Shown here: positions 1 through 6,882 of the stretch, one piece after another
Numbering within the stretch: the stretch's first letter is position 1
How the letters are laid out: the number at the start of each line of letters is the position of its first letter
The notes under the pieces: model-generated
Told to the model about the DNA's origin: nothing
The model's input: the letters and a program-made list of their open reading frames with translations, nothing else
Database searches by the model: none
Program-made: the position numbers and the translations under genes
From: Bifidobacterium breve
GTDB taxonomy: Bacteria; Actinomycetota; Actinomycetes; S36-B12
Reading direction: 5' to 3'
Assembly (NCBI GenBank): GCA_943328365.2
Contig: CALPZT020000031.1
Span: 1-9,867 of the forward strand
Length of the DNA: 9,867 nt

Positions 1-390
1 ATGCGCCGGGCGGGCTTACCGGTCGACCCGGGGCTGATCCTGCTCGAAGCCACGGACCAAGCCCGCGACGGCGAAGTACTCACAACACGGCTGCTGGAAT
101 CCAAGAAGCCGCCGACGGCAATCATGTGCGCGACCGACCTCCTTGCGGCCGGCGCGATGCGAGCCGCGCGAACCATGGGGCTCGACGTCCCACGGGATGT
201 CGCGGTCACCGGGTTCAATGACTTCGAGTTCTCGGAGTACCTACAACCGCCTCTCACCACCGTGCGCGTCCCCGCATACGAGATGGGACGCACAGCGACA
301 TCCATGCTCATCTCCGCAATCGAGGACCGCACGCCACCGCAGCTCACCGCGGTGTTCCCAACCGAACTCGTTCTCCGTGGTTCAACCTAA
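1..390 (+). CDS. LacI-family transcriptional repressor, C-terminal part (5' truncated by window edge)
   Basis: This is the C-terminal part of a LacI/GalR-family repressor; the helix-turn-helix domain and about 200 residues lie before the window, and the ATG at base 1 is probably internal. The visible 129 residues match the effector-binding domain: PTAIMCATDLLAAGAMRA (residues 38-55), then GLDVPRDVAVTGFND (60-74), then the family hallmark PPLTTVR (83-89). Such proteins bind a sugar or related small molecule and release DNA on binding it. The gene is on the same strand as the epimerase that follows after a 125-nt gap holding a promoter and a LacI-type palindrome. Since the same palindrome precedes the ABC operon, I infer that this protein controls both. 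The family is certain; the ligand is unknown. Confidence 0.95.
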   Translation: MRRAGLPVDPGLILLEATDQARDGEVLTTRLLESKKPPTAIMCATDLLAAGAMRAARTMGLDVPRDVAVTGFNDFEFSEYLQPPLTTVRVPAYEMGRTATSMLISAIEDRTPPQLTAVFPTELVLRGST

Positions 391-413
391 ATCGCGACCG
401 CTCGCGTCATACC

Positions 414-442
414 TTGACGACGAGGGATTACCTGCTTAGGCT
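414..442 (+). promoter_or_regulatory. Predicted promoter of the aldose epimerase gene
   Basis: The sequence shows TTGACG (414-419), a 17-nt spacer and TAGGCT (437-442), which fits the actinobacterial TTGAC / TAnnnT pattern. Transcription would start near 449, inside the LacI-type palindrome at 443-458. A bound repressor would therefore block the start site directly. The call is by consensus only. Confidence 0.55.
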
Positions 443-459
443 ACTTGAACGTTCCAGTG
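441..459. promoter_or_regulatory. LacI-family operator, copy 1 (upstream of epimerase)
   Basis: The 19 bases ctacttgaacgttccagtg recur exactly at 5600-5618. The core, 443-458, is a 16-bp palindrome with a central CG, as in LacI-family operators; 14 of 16 positions are symmetric and the only mismatched pair is t446/c455. It overlaps the -10 element and the expected start of transcription of the epimerase gene, the position expected for a repressor. The LacI-family gene ending at 390 is the obvious candidate to bind it. Confidence 0.8.
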
Positions 460-515
460 GATTCACCGTGGAGGCACGCGGGCAGCACTGTCCGGCGACT
501 CAGGAGGTTGCGATC

Positions 516-1571
516 ATGATCATCGTCGAAGACTTCGGCCGGGTTGAGGGCACGCCTGCCCATGCGTGGCGGCTGCATGGCGGCGACGGGCTCAGTATCC
601 GAGTCACTGACTACGGCGCTCGCCTGACCGAGCTGCACGTGCCAGACAGCAACGGCGAGACCGCCGACGTCGTCCTGGGATTCGACAACGTTGAGTCGTA
701 CGTCGAATCGCCCTCCTATTTCGGAGCAACGGTGGGCAGGTACGGCAACCGGATCTCACGGGGCCAGTTCCGACTGCTCGGCAGGGACTATCAGGTAGAC
801 CGCAACGAGGGGAACAACCACCTCCACGGAGGGCGAAGTGGATGGGACAGCCGACTCTGGTCAGCTGACGTCGATGAGCAGAACAACTCGATCACGTTTC
901 GAACGCACAGCGCCGACGGAGAGATGGGCTTCCCGGGAGCCTGCAATGTCATGTCGACCTACCAGCTTGAGGACCGGAAACTGCGCATCATCATGCAGGC
1001 GATCCCGAGTGAGGCCACCATCATCAACATGGTTCACCACAGCTACTACAACCTCGCGGGTCACGCCTCCGGCTCCGTACTGGATCAATTGATGCGACTG
1101 CCCTCGGAGTTCTACGTGCCCGTTGATAGTGAGCTCATGCCGACCGGCGAGGTCCTGACAGTCAACGACACCAACTACGACTTCCGCGTAATGCGGGCGA
1201 TCGGCGCACGCTTCGCCGATCTTCCGGCATTGGGAACGGACGTCTTTCCAGGAGGAAGCGGGTACGACCACAACTGGTGCCTCCAGGGAGGGTCTGCTCC
1301 CTTGATCGAGGCGGCCGAAATCCTTGACCCCGCTTCCGGCCGGCGAATGACGTTGTCATCGACCGAGCCAGGCGTACAGATGTACACGGGCGGTTACCTT
1401 CATGACCAGATCATCGGCAAGGGCTCCCAGGCGTACTGCCAGTACGCCGGTTTCACCCTGGAGACCCAGAAGTTCCCGGACTCCCCGCGGTTGCTGCACT
1501 TCCCAACGACCACAGTGATGGCCGGTGACACCTACCGTCACGAGATGCTCTTGGAGTTCTCGACGAGCTGA
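516..1571 (+). CDS. galM: Aldose 1-epimerase (mutarotase), GalM family
   Basis: This 351-residue enzyme would interconvert alpha and beta anomers of a free aldose in the cytoplasm. The frame is open from 414, but I chose ATG 516 because AGGAGG lies at 502-507, 8 nt before it, and because upstream starts would put the operator inside the coding region. Family landmarks are in order: a VGRYGNRI motif (73-80), NHLHGG with the first active-site histidine (101-106, H104), HHSYYNL with the second (174-180, H175), DHN (251-253) with the substrate-binding aspartate, and FTLETQKFPD (313-322) with the catalytic glutamate E316. Length is normal for GalM. It converges with the ABC permease gene, 26 nt away, with no terminator-like hairpin between. 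The substrate could be a sugar other than galactose; the symbol reflects the family. Confidence 0.92.
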   Translation: MIIVEDFGRVEGTPAHAWRLHGGDGLSIRVTDYGARLTELHVPDSNGETADVVLGFDNVESYVESPSYFGATVGRYGNRISRGQFRLLGRDYQVDRNEGNNHLHGGRSGWDSRLWSADVDEQNNSITFRTHSADGEMGFPGACNVMSTYQLEDRKLRIIMQAIPSEATIINMVHHSYYNLAGHASGSVLDQLMRLPSEFYVPVDSELMPTGEVLTVNDTNYDFRVMRAIGARFADLPALGTDVFPGGSGYDHNWCLQGGSAPLIEAAEILDPASGRRMTLSSTEPGVQMYTGGYLHDQIIGKGSQAYCQYAGFTLETQKFPDSPRLLHFPTTTVMAGDTYRHEMLLEFSTS

Positions 1572-1597
1572 CCGTTTGGATTCGAGCGTCCGGCGGG

Positions 1598-2434
1598 TTA
1601 CCTGCCCCTACGGGATCGACGCTTTCGCCCTGTCCCGGCAAATGGGTCGACCTCTCGTTCGATCACCCGGGTCGCGATGACAATCAGGACGATGCTGACC
1701 GCGCCAATGATCGTGACGATCGCGTTGATCTCCGGAGTGAAGCCGAATCGCGTCTGCGACCAGATGAAGAGCGGCAGCGTCTGCTGCGTGCCAGCCAGGA
1801 AAAACGTGATGACAACCTCGTCAAATGACAGGGTCAACGTGAGCAGCGCAGCGGCAAGGATTGCTGTTCGCAACTGCGGAAACGTCACGTGCCAGAACGT
1901 CCGCCAACCGTTGGCACCGAGGTCCATCGAGGCCTGGGTCAGCGATGGGTCAAGCCGCCGCAGTCGCGTGAGGACGACGAGAGTGACGACGGGGACGGTA
2001 AACGCCAGATGGCCGATCACAATGCTCCACAGTCCAGCAGGAATCCCCACGAGCCGGAAGGTGATGGCCAATGACAGTCCAAGAACCATCCCCGGAACGA
2101 TCGCTGGGATGATCACCGCCGCAAGCAGGACTCTGGGAGCCGCTCCGGTAGCCGAGTTGACGACGACAGCGAAGTAGGTGCCGACGACCGACGCCACCGC
2201 GACGACAAGCAACGACACGGACAGCCCGAACGTCAGCGCGCTGAAGAGCAGACCGTTCTGCCCGATGGCCCCAAACCACTGCAAGGTGAAGCCCGACCAC
2301 GGCAGGGCCTGCACCGTGGAGTCATTGAATGCGAAGATGCCGATGGTGACCAATGGCGTGTACAGGAACAGATACACGGCGATAAAGCCCGCCCAGGCGA
2401 ACAGCGATCGAATCACCCGAAGCGCTGACTCCAT
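1598..2434 (-). CDS. ABC transporter permease, PotC-like (polyamine-type importer)
   Basis: This is the second membrane subunit of the importer. From ATG 2434 it is 278 residues, the usual PotC length. Hydrophobic segments are near residues 11-36, 64-92, 101-126, 136-158, 191-215 and 234-255. The cytoplasmic coupling loop (EAA-like) is at 167-191 with the conserved DLGA..GWRTF pattern, followed by SFDEVVITFF (203-212), typical of PotC-type subunits. The C-terminus is very basic. AGGGG lies 8 nt before ATG 2434. An alternative TTG start at 2476 overlaps the stop of the preceding gene (TTGACTAG) and has AGGGGA upstream; it would add 14 residues. This is the last gene of the operon and meets the epimerase gene tail to tail. 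Confidence 0.9.
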   Translation of the reverse strand: MESALRVIRSLFAWAGFIAVYLFLYTPLVTIGIFAFNDSTVQALPWSGFTLQWFGAIGQNGLLFSALTFGLSVSLLVVAVASVVGTYFAVVVNSATGAAPRVLLAAVIIPAIVPGMVLGLSLAITFRLVGIPAGLWSIVIGHLAFTVPVVTLVVLTRLRRLDPSLTQASMDLGANGWRTFWHVTFPQLRTAILAAALLTLTLSFDEVVITFFLAGTQQTLPLFIWSQTRFGFTPEINAIVTIIGAVSIVLIVIATRVIEREVDPFAGTGRKRRSRRGR

Positions 2435-2471
2435 GGAGATGACCCCTGCAGGCGCGACCGAAACCTCAGGA

Positions 2472-3347
2472 CTAGTCAAGGGTCCCCTCCGTCCTCGTGA
2501 ATCTGGCAACGAGTGCGAGCAAGGCCCCCGTGAGAAGGAGAAGGACAATCGACATGGCGGCCCCGAGCGGCCAGTTGTTGGTCAAGCCAAACTGGTTCAC
2601 GATGAGCGACCCGAACATTGTCCCTTCGAGCCCTCCTACCATCGCCGGCGTCAAGTAGTCACCGATACAGAGGAGTAGAGCAAGAGCAAATCCGATCGCT
2701 GCCCCCTGCCTGGACAGTGGCCAGACGACGGTCCGGAAGGCCCGCGCGGGACTCGCGCCAGCATCCGCGCTTGCCTCCAGTAGCGAAGCCGGCACGCGCT
2801 CGAGCGCTGCATAGGAGGCCACGAAGGCGAAGGGAATCGAGACATAGGTGAGCGTCAAGAACACCGCAAACTTCGAGTAGAGCATGAACGACAGCGGCTC
2901 ATCGCGTAAACCGAGTTCGATGAGAGTCGAGTTGATGATCCCGTTGTCGCCAAGAATGATCTTCCATGCGTAGACCCGCACGAGGTAACTGATCCATAGG
3001 GGCACGACGACAAGCAGCACTGCAAGAAGCCTGTGCTTCGACAGGCGTCGCACGACAAACCAGGCCATCGGGTAGGCCACCGCGGTGGCAAGGAGTGCCG
3101 CTCCCACTGCAATCGCAACAGTGCGACCGAGGATCGCCAGTGTGACGTCATTGGTGACGGCGGCAATGTAGTTGTCAAAGGTGAACACTCGATACAGGAC
3201 GCCTTCGCGCGTACGCCAAAGGCTGTAGACAAGCATCAGCACGTTGGGCGCCAGAACGAGAAGCGCCGCCCATGCCGCGAGCGGCACGAGAGGCAGCCGT
3301 CGGCGGAACGATGCACGGCCCTCGTGAGTCACCGCCACACTAGCCAT
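2472..3347 (-). CDS. ABC transporter permease, PotB-like (polyamine-type importer)
   Basis: This is the first membrane subunit, 291 residues. A basic N-terminus (R11-R17) precedes hydrophobic segments near residues 19-44, 70-99, 107-126, 160-182, 211-237 and 260-283, giving six spans. The EAA coupling loop starts at E191 (EASADAGASPARAF) with the conserved glycine at 197; it docks onto the ATPase. PotB-like positions include the first periplasmic stretch FTFDNYIAAV (56-65) and GDYLTPAMVGG (229-239). The ATG at 3347 overlaps the end of the ATPase gene by 8 nt, so the two genes are probably translationally coupled. It pairs with the downstream PotC-like permease to form the channel. Family assignment is firm; the substrate is not shown. 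Confidence 0.92.
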   Translation of the reverse strand: MASVAVTHEGRASFRRRLPLVPLAAWAALLVLAPNVLMLVYSLWRTREGVLYRVFTFDNYIAAVTNDVTLAILGRTVAIAVGAALLATAVAYPMAWFVVRRLSKHRLLAVLLVVVPLWISYLVRVYAWKIILGDNGIINSTLIELGLRDEPLSFMLYSKFAVFLTLTYVSIPFAFVASYAALERVPASLLEASADAGASPARAFRTVVWPLSRQGAAIGFALALLLCIGDYLTPAMVGGLEGTMFGSLIVNQFGLTNNWPLGAAMSIVLLLLTGALLALVARFTRTEGTLD

Positions 3348-4488
3348 CGATGCGGACCACTTCCGAGGCCTTGAACGACACGGTTATCGCTTGGCCGTTG
3401 CTCAGAGCAAACCCGATGTGCGCTGGGGCTTTGGCCACCAGGGTCACTCCATCGACGGCCACCATCACTTCGGAGCTGTCTCCGAGGAACACGACCTCCT
3501 CGACGGTTCCCCTCACCGCGATATCGCCCGCACCGTCACTCAGGCTCACTGACTCATGGCGGAGGGAGAATGCGCAGGGCCCAAGAGGAGTGTCCGCTGC
3601 CATCGGGAAGCTGATCCCGCCCCAGTGACCGACCGTTGCACCGCTCTCCAGGACAACCGTTCCCCGCCCAAGATTCGCCTTGCCGATGAAGCCTGCGACG
3701 AATGGCGTGTTCGGATGGAAGTACACCTCACGTGGGGTACCCACCTGCTCAATGTGACCCGTTGACATAACGGCCATGCGATCGGACATCGAAAGCGCCT
3801 CGCCCTGATCATGGGTTACGTAGACGAACGTGATGCCCACATCGCGCTGAAGTTGCTTCAACGCCAACTGCATCTGCTGTCGAAGCTGAAGGTCGAGGGC
3901 CCCGAGGGGCTCGTCCAAAAGCAGCACTTTGGGCCGGCCCACGAGCGCGCGCGCCAGTGCCGCTCGCTGCCTCTGTCCCCCCGAGAGCTGATGCGGGAAC
4001 CGCTTTCTCAACTCTTCCATCTCGACGAGGGCCAGGGTCTCGGACACCCGCTCGTCAATTTCGTGCTTGGCCACCCGGTGCATACGCAGCGGGTACGACA
4101 CATTCGCCTCGATCGACATGTGCGGGAAGAGGGCATAGTTCTGGAAGACCGTATTCACATCCCGGCGGTAGGGCGGGATGCCCTGAACGTCGACTCCGTC
4201 GAGCAAGATTCGACCAGACGAGGGCTGCTCGAAGCCCGCGATCATTCGCAGGCACGAGGTCTTGCCCGATCCGCTTGGGCCGAGAATCGAGAAGAACTCC
4301 CCTGCCCGAATGTCGAGTGACACTCCGTCGACGGCCTTCGTCGTCGCCCCGTTGTAGACCTTCGAGACATCATCGAACCGAACGACGGTCGGCGGTTCGA
4401 GCGGAGTGTCGCCCTCCCTGCCGGGAGTCCCCGGCCGGGAGGGCGACAATGAGGCTTCTTCCACCTCAGAATCCAGCCTTGAACTCAT
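3340..4488 (-). CDS. ABC transporter ATP-binding protein, PotA/UgpC type with TOBE domain
   Basis: This is the ATPase that powers the importer, 382 residues. Motifs are in order: Walker A GPSGSGKT (70-77), Q-loop Q116 (VFQNYALFPH), signature LSGGQ (168-172), Walker B VLLLDE (188-193), D-loop GALD (196-199) and H-loop H226. About 90 C-terminal residues form the regulatory TOBE-type domain. ATG 4488 overlaps the binding-protein gene by 23 nt and lacks a clear ribosome site. GTG 4464 and TTG (codon 14, about 4449) are in-frame alternatives, and no start codon exists between the hairpin (4408-4447) and the conserved core that begins near residue 35. The first 30 residues (rich in S, P, G, E) are unlike the family and are partly hairpin-encoded. 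PotA is the nearest named family, but MalK/UgpC-type sugar ATPases share this architecture. Confidence 0.93.
   Translation of the reverse strand: MSSRLDSEVEEASLSPSRPGTPGREGDTPLEPPTVVRFDDVSKVYNGATTKAVDGVSLDIRAGEFFSILGPSGSGKTSCLRMIAGFEQPSSGRILLDGVDVQGIPPYRRDVNTVFQNYALFPHMSIEANVSYPLRMHRVAKHEIDERVSETLALVEMEELRKRFPHQLSGGQRQRAALARALVGRPKVLLLDEPLGALDLQLRQQMQLALKQLQRDVGITFVYVTHDQGEALSMSDRMAVMSTGHIEQVGTPREVYFHPNTPFVAGFIGKANLGRGTVVLESGATVGHWGGISFPMAADTPLGPCAFSLRHESVSLSDGAGDIAVRGTVEEVVFLGDSSEVMVAVDGVTLVAKAPAHIGFALSNGQAITVSFKASEVVRIDG
4408..4447 (-). promoter_or_regulatory. Strong hairpin at the binding-protein/ATPase junction
   Basis: Bases 4408-4418 (gtcgccctccc) pair perfectly with 4437-4447. After one mismatch, 4420-4425 (gccggg) pair with 4430-4435 around the 4-nt loop agtc. 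This gives 17 almost all G-C pairs. It begins 18 nt after the binding-protein stop codon and encodes residues 14-27 of the ATPase if translation starts at 4488. No T-run follows on the minus strand, so it is not a normal terminator. I infer an mRNA 3'-end protector or attenuator that keeps the binding protein more abundant than the membrane complex. Confidence 0.7.
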
Positions 4489-5590
4489 TCCAGAGAGCCA
4501 CCCGCTCGTCCATACGGTTCGGCGTGACCATCGGCTTCATCGACTCCCAGAAGTTCGGGTCCTGGAGGTTGACAATCTCGCTCTTGGCGAGGGCATCCGC
4601 TGGGACCAGCGAGGCTGCGGCATCGTAGGTGATGACACCCGCGCTTCCGGTGGCCTCGATGAACTTCGCCTGCCACGGGATGTCGAGGGTGTAGTTGATG
4701 AGGTCATAGACCTCTTGCCGGTTAGCCCCTTTCATCATCATCGATGAATCGATCCAGAAGGGCGTACCCTCCGTGGGGAAACCGTATGCGAACTTGTCGC
4801 CATTCTCGTTCAGCTGATTCACCACAGCGACGTTCTGGGCGTAGCCAACCACCGCATCACCCGATGCGAAGAGGTTCGCCTGATCGTTGAAGCCCGCCGA
4901 CAGTGTCTTCACCTGCGGGCGCAGGCTCTCAAGGCCGCTCTTCACCGTCGCGAAGCCAGCATCGTCGAGTTGGTAGGGGTCGTTGATTCCCTGGGCGAGC
5001 GCGACCATCGGAATGCCCAGGTAGGAGTCATCGGGAATCGACACCTTGCCCGCGTACTGAGGATCCCAGAGGACCTTCCAACTCGTGGGCGGTGTCGGGA
5101 AGGCCTCCTTTGACCACATGAGTGGCAGCGTTCCCCAGTTGTACGGCAGTCCGTACAACTTCTCGTCCACTGTGACGCCGGGCTCCCATGGCAGACCGGG
5201 AGAGATGTTCTTGACGTTTGGCACCTTCGACGGATCCAAAGGTTCGAGAAGGCCGGCTTTGTAGTACCTGTCAACGTTTCCAAGGTCGAAATAGACGAGG
5301 TCTATCTGCCCCTGAGAGGACTGAGCCTTGGCGAACATCTCGTCGACAGAGCCCGCGGTGATCTGGGTGACATTGACCCCGGACTTCTTCGCGTACTCCT
5401 CGAGCATTGCCTGATCGTGGTAACCCTCCCACGTCAGAACAGTGACCGAGCCCTTGTCAGGTGCGAGCCCGGTTGACGTATCCGTGGCGTCGCTCGTCCC
5501 CCCGCATGCCGCGAGCGCGACGAGGGCAACCGCCGCCGCCATCGGTAGTCGGGTGGCTCGCAGCAGTCTGCTTCTCTCCATAGGCTTCAT
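4466..5590 (-). CDS. Extracellular substrate-binding lipoprotein, PotD-like
   Basis: This is the substrate-capturing lipoprotein of the importer, 374 residues. I chose ATG 5590 because AGGGAG (5596-5601) lies 5 nt upstream; a GTG at 5596 would overlap that site. The signal peptide has basic residues R6-R14, a hydrophobic core 16-28 and a lipobox LAAC with Cys29, so it should be lipid-anchored outside the membrane. The mature part follows the PotD/PotF pattern: VTVLTWEGYHDQAMLEEYAKKSG near the start, the DLVYFD segment, GLPYNWGTLPLMW in the hinge region, and ASGDAVVGYAQN. It leads the operon behind a promoter and the shared operator. Polyamine-type family membership is clear, but its pairing with a LacI protein and a mutarotase leaves the real ligand uncertain. 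Confidence 0.92.
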   Translation of the reverse strand: MKPMERSRLLRATRLPMAAAVALVALAACGGTSDATDTSTGLAPDKGSVTVLTWEGYHDQAMLEEYAKKSGVNVTQITAGSVDEMFAKAQSSQGQIDLVYFDLGNVDRYYKAGLLEPLDPSKVPNVKNISPGLPWEPGVTVDEKLYGLPYNWGTLPLMWSKEAFPTPPTSWKVLWDPQYAGKVSIPDDSYLGIPMVALAQGINDPYQLDDAGFATVKSGLESLRPQVKTLSAGFNDQANLFASGDAVVGYAQNVAVVNQLNENGDKFAYGFPTEGTPFWIDSSMMMKGANRQEVYDLINYTLDIPWQAKFIEATGSAGVITYDAAASLVPADALAKSEIVNLQDPNFWESMKPMVTPNRMDERVALWNEFKAGF

Positions 5591-5599
5591 TCGCACTCC

Positions 5600-5618
5600 C
5601 TACTTGAACGTTCCAGTG
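5600..5618. promoter_or_regulatory. LacI-family operator, copy 2 (upstream of ABC operon)
   Basis: This is an exact copy of the 19 bases at 441-459, with the 16-bp palindromic core at 5602-5617. It lies between the -10 element (5630-5635) and the binding-protein ribosome site, roughly +6 to +21 from the expected start of transcription. Binding there would block early elongation or initiation. The flanking bases on both sides differ between the copies, so identity is confined to the operator itself. Confidence 0.8.
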
Positions 5619-5629
5619 ATCCGTTCTGG

Positions 5630-5659
5630 AGATTAAGGGGTCGCACGCGAGTCCGTCAA
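5630..5659 (-). promoter_or_regulatory. Predicted promoter of the ABC importer operon
   Basis: On the minus strand the sequence reads TTGACG (5659-5654), an 18-nt spacer and TAATCT (5635-5630). The -35 is the same hexamer as in front of the epimerase. The start of transcription should fall near 5623, giving a leader of about 33 nt that contains the operator and the AGGGAG ribosome site. Confidence 0.55.
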
Positions 5660-5873
5660 TAGTCCGAGGAAACTCCGTCAAGGACTGCAGCAAATCGTCC
5701 AACGACCCGCCACTCTTGTGCCGTCGCGAACAATCCATAGGACTGCGAACGACGCCTCATGAGACCCGACGGCACGACGGGTCGCCGAAGTGAAGAGGCC
5801 CTTGGGCACTCTCGCCGGAAGTCTGGCGATCAGCCGCCACCCTCTGTCGCTGGTCGAGTTGAGGTTCTTGACG
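5660..5873. other. Intergenic region between ABC operon promoter and zinc dehydrogenase
   Basis: No gene is convincing here. Two small inverted repeats are visible downstream of the dehydrogenase stop codon: tggcg/cgcca at 5824-5839 with a 6-nt loop, and gacccg/cgggtc at 5763-5783 with a 9-nt loop. Neither is followed by a T-run on the minus strand, so read-through from the dehydrogenase operon into the ABC operon cannot be excluded. They are weak terminator candidates at best. Confidence 0.4.
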
Positions 5874-6881
5874 TCAGGGCGACACGATCACCTTCATGAG
5901 GGCCGGATCTTGCCGCGTCGCCGACAGCGCGTCGGCTACCTCGTCGAGTGCATAGTGACGGTCGACCAACTGGTCGAGGTCGACGCGACCGGCAGCAGCG
6001 AGTTCGATTGCGTCACGATAGGCGTTGGCGTACCTGAAGGTTCCGGTAAGGACCAGTTCGCGCACCTGAATCAGGATGACCGGCACGGCGACTTCGTCCG
6101 CTCCCATCCCGACGAGAACGGCTTGTCCGCCCGGCTTCAGCCTTTCAAGGCCGCTACGAACAGCGGCTGCGGCTCCGGAGCACTCAATGAACGCGTCGAA
6201 GCGCGCGTGAGCTGGCAGCCCGTCGAGATCGAGTACCTGGGCGGCAGTGAGGTTCCCCGATCGGGTGCGCCGTTCAGTCCCTGGCTCGAGTACGACTACG
6301 GTCGTGGCGCCCGCGGCAATGGCCACCTCCGCGACAAGGACACCGACCGGACCGGCACCGGTGATGAGCACGCTCGACCCGGGACGAACTCCGGCTTTGC
6401 GAGTAGCCGCGATCGCCACGGAGAGCGGCTCGATGAGTGCAGCTGCGTCGTCTGACAAGGAGTCCGGAACGGGATGCGCAAATGCCTCAGGAACTGCGAG
6501 CAGTTCAGTGAATGCACCGTCGACCGGCGGCGTCGCGAGGAATTGCACCTGGGGGCACAGGTTGTAGCGTCCGGCCAGGCACTGCTCACATGAGCCGTCC
6601 GGCCACCCCGGTTCGATGGCCACCCGCTCACCCACCTTGACGCGTCGAACCTCGCTGCCGACGTCGAGCACGGTGCCCGACGCCTCATGGCCGAGCACCA
6701 ACGGCGAACGAACGACGAAATCGCCGATGCGTCCATGCTCGAAGTAGTGGACATCGGACCCGCACACACCGACCGAGCGCACCCGAACCAGCACATCGTG
6801 CGGACCGATTTCGGGAACGGCGCGGTCTTCAACCACGATCCGGCCGGGCTCGAGCAGAACTGCCGCGCGATTCGACGTCAT
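5874..6881 (-). CDS. Zinc-dependent medium-chain dehydrogenase, sorbitol/xylitol dehydrogenase-like
   Basis: This 335-residue cytoplasmic enzyme probably oxidises a polyol or sugar-acid hydroxyl with NAD(P)+. Catalytic zinc ligands C40 (GVCGSD), H65 and E66 (GHEASG) and the further family glutamate E151 (LIEPLSV) are present. The RYNLCP...FLATPPVDGAF stretch (105-124) is typical of the sorbitol dehydrogenase branch. The structural-zinc loop has cysteines at 98, 101 and 109, but Asp95 stands where the first cysteine usually is. The nucleotide fold shows GAGPVG (175-180), and E199 ends the second strand where NAD-users often have Asp. ATG 6881 follows the preceding stop after 1 nt (TGACATG), so it is co-translated with the short-chain dehydrogenase. 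L-idonate 5-dehydrogenase, arabinitol and xylitol dehydrogenases are all in reach; substrate not determined. Confidence 0.88.
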   Translation of the reverse strand: MTSNRAAVLLEPGRIVVEDRAVPEIGPHDVLVRVRSVGVCGSDVHYFEHGRIGDFVVRSPLVLGHEASGTVLDVGSEVRRVKVGERVAIEPGWPDGSCEQCLAGRYNLCPQVQFLATPPVDGAFTELLAVPEAFAHPVPDSLSDDAAALIEPLSVAIAATRKAGVRPGSSVLITGAGPVGVLVAEVAIAAGATTVVVLEPGTERRTRSGNLTAAQVLDLDGLPAHARFDAFIECSGAAAAVRSGLERLKPGGQAVLVGMGADEVAVPVILIQVRELVLTGTFRYANAYRDAIELAAAGRVDLDQLVDRHYALDEVADALSATRQDPALMKVIVSP

Positions 6882-6882
6882 G

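Noticed and set aside
414..515. N-terminal extension of the epimerase by 34 residues
   Set aside because: The extension spans the -10 element and operator, and the ATG at 516 has a near-perfect ribosome site at the right distance.
1572..1597. Bidirectional terminator between the convergent epimerase and permease genes
   Set aside because: The 26-nt gap has no inverted repeat of useful length and no T-run.
3957..4628. Plus-strand open frame of 223 codons
   Set aside because: It is antisense to the ATPase and binding-protein genes, both with clear family motifs; its composition is rich in Arg, Pro and Ser, typical of a shadow frame.
5790..6455. Plus-strand open frame of 221 codons
   Set aside because: It is antisense to the zinc dehydrogenase, which has all catalytic residues; no ribosome site or known domain is seen in the plus-strand frame.
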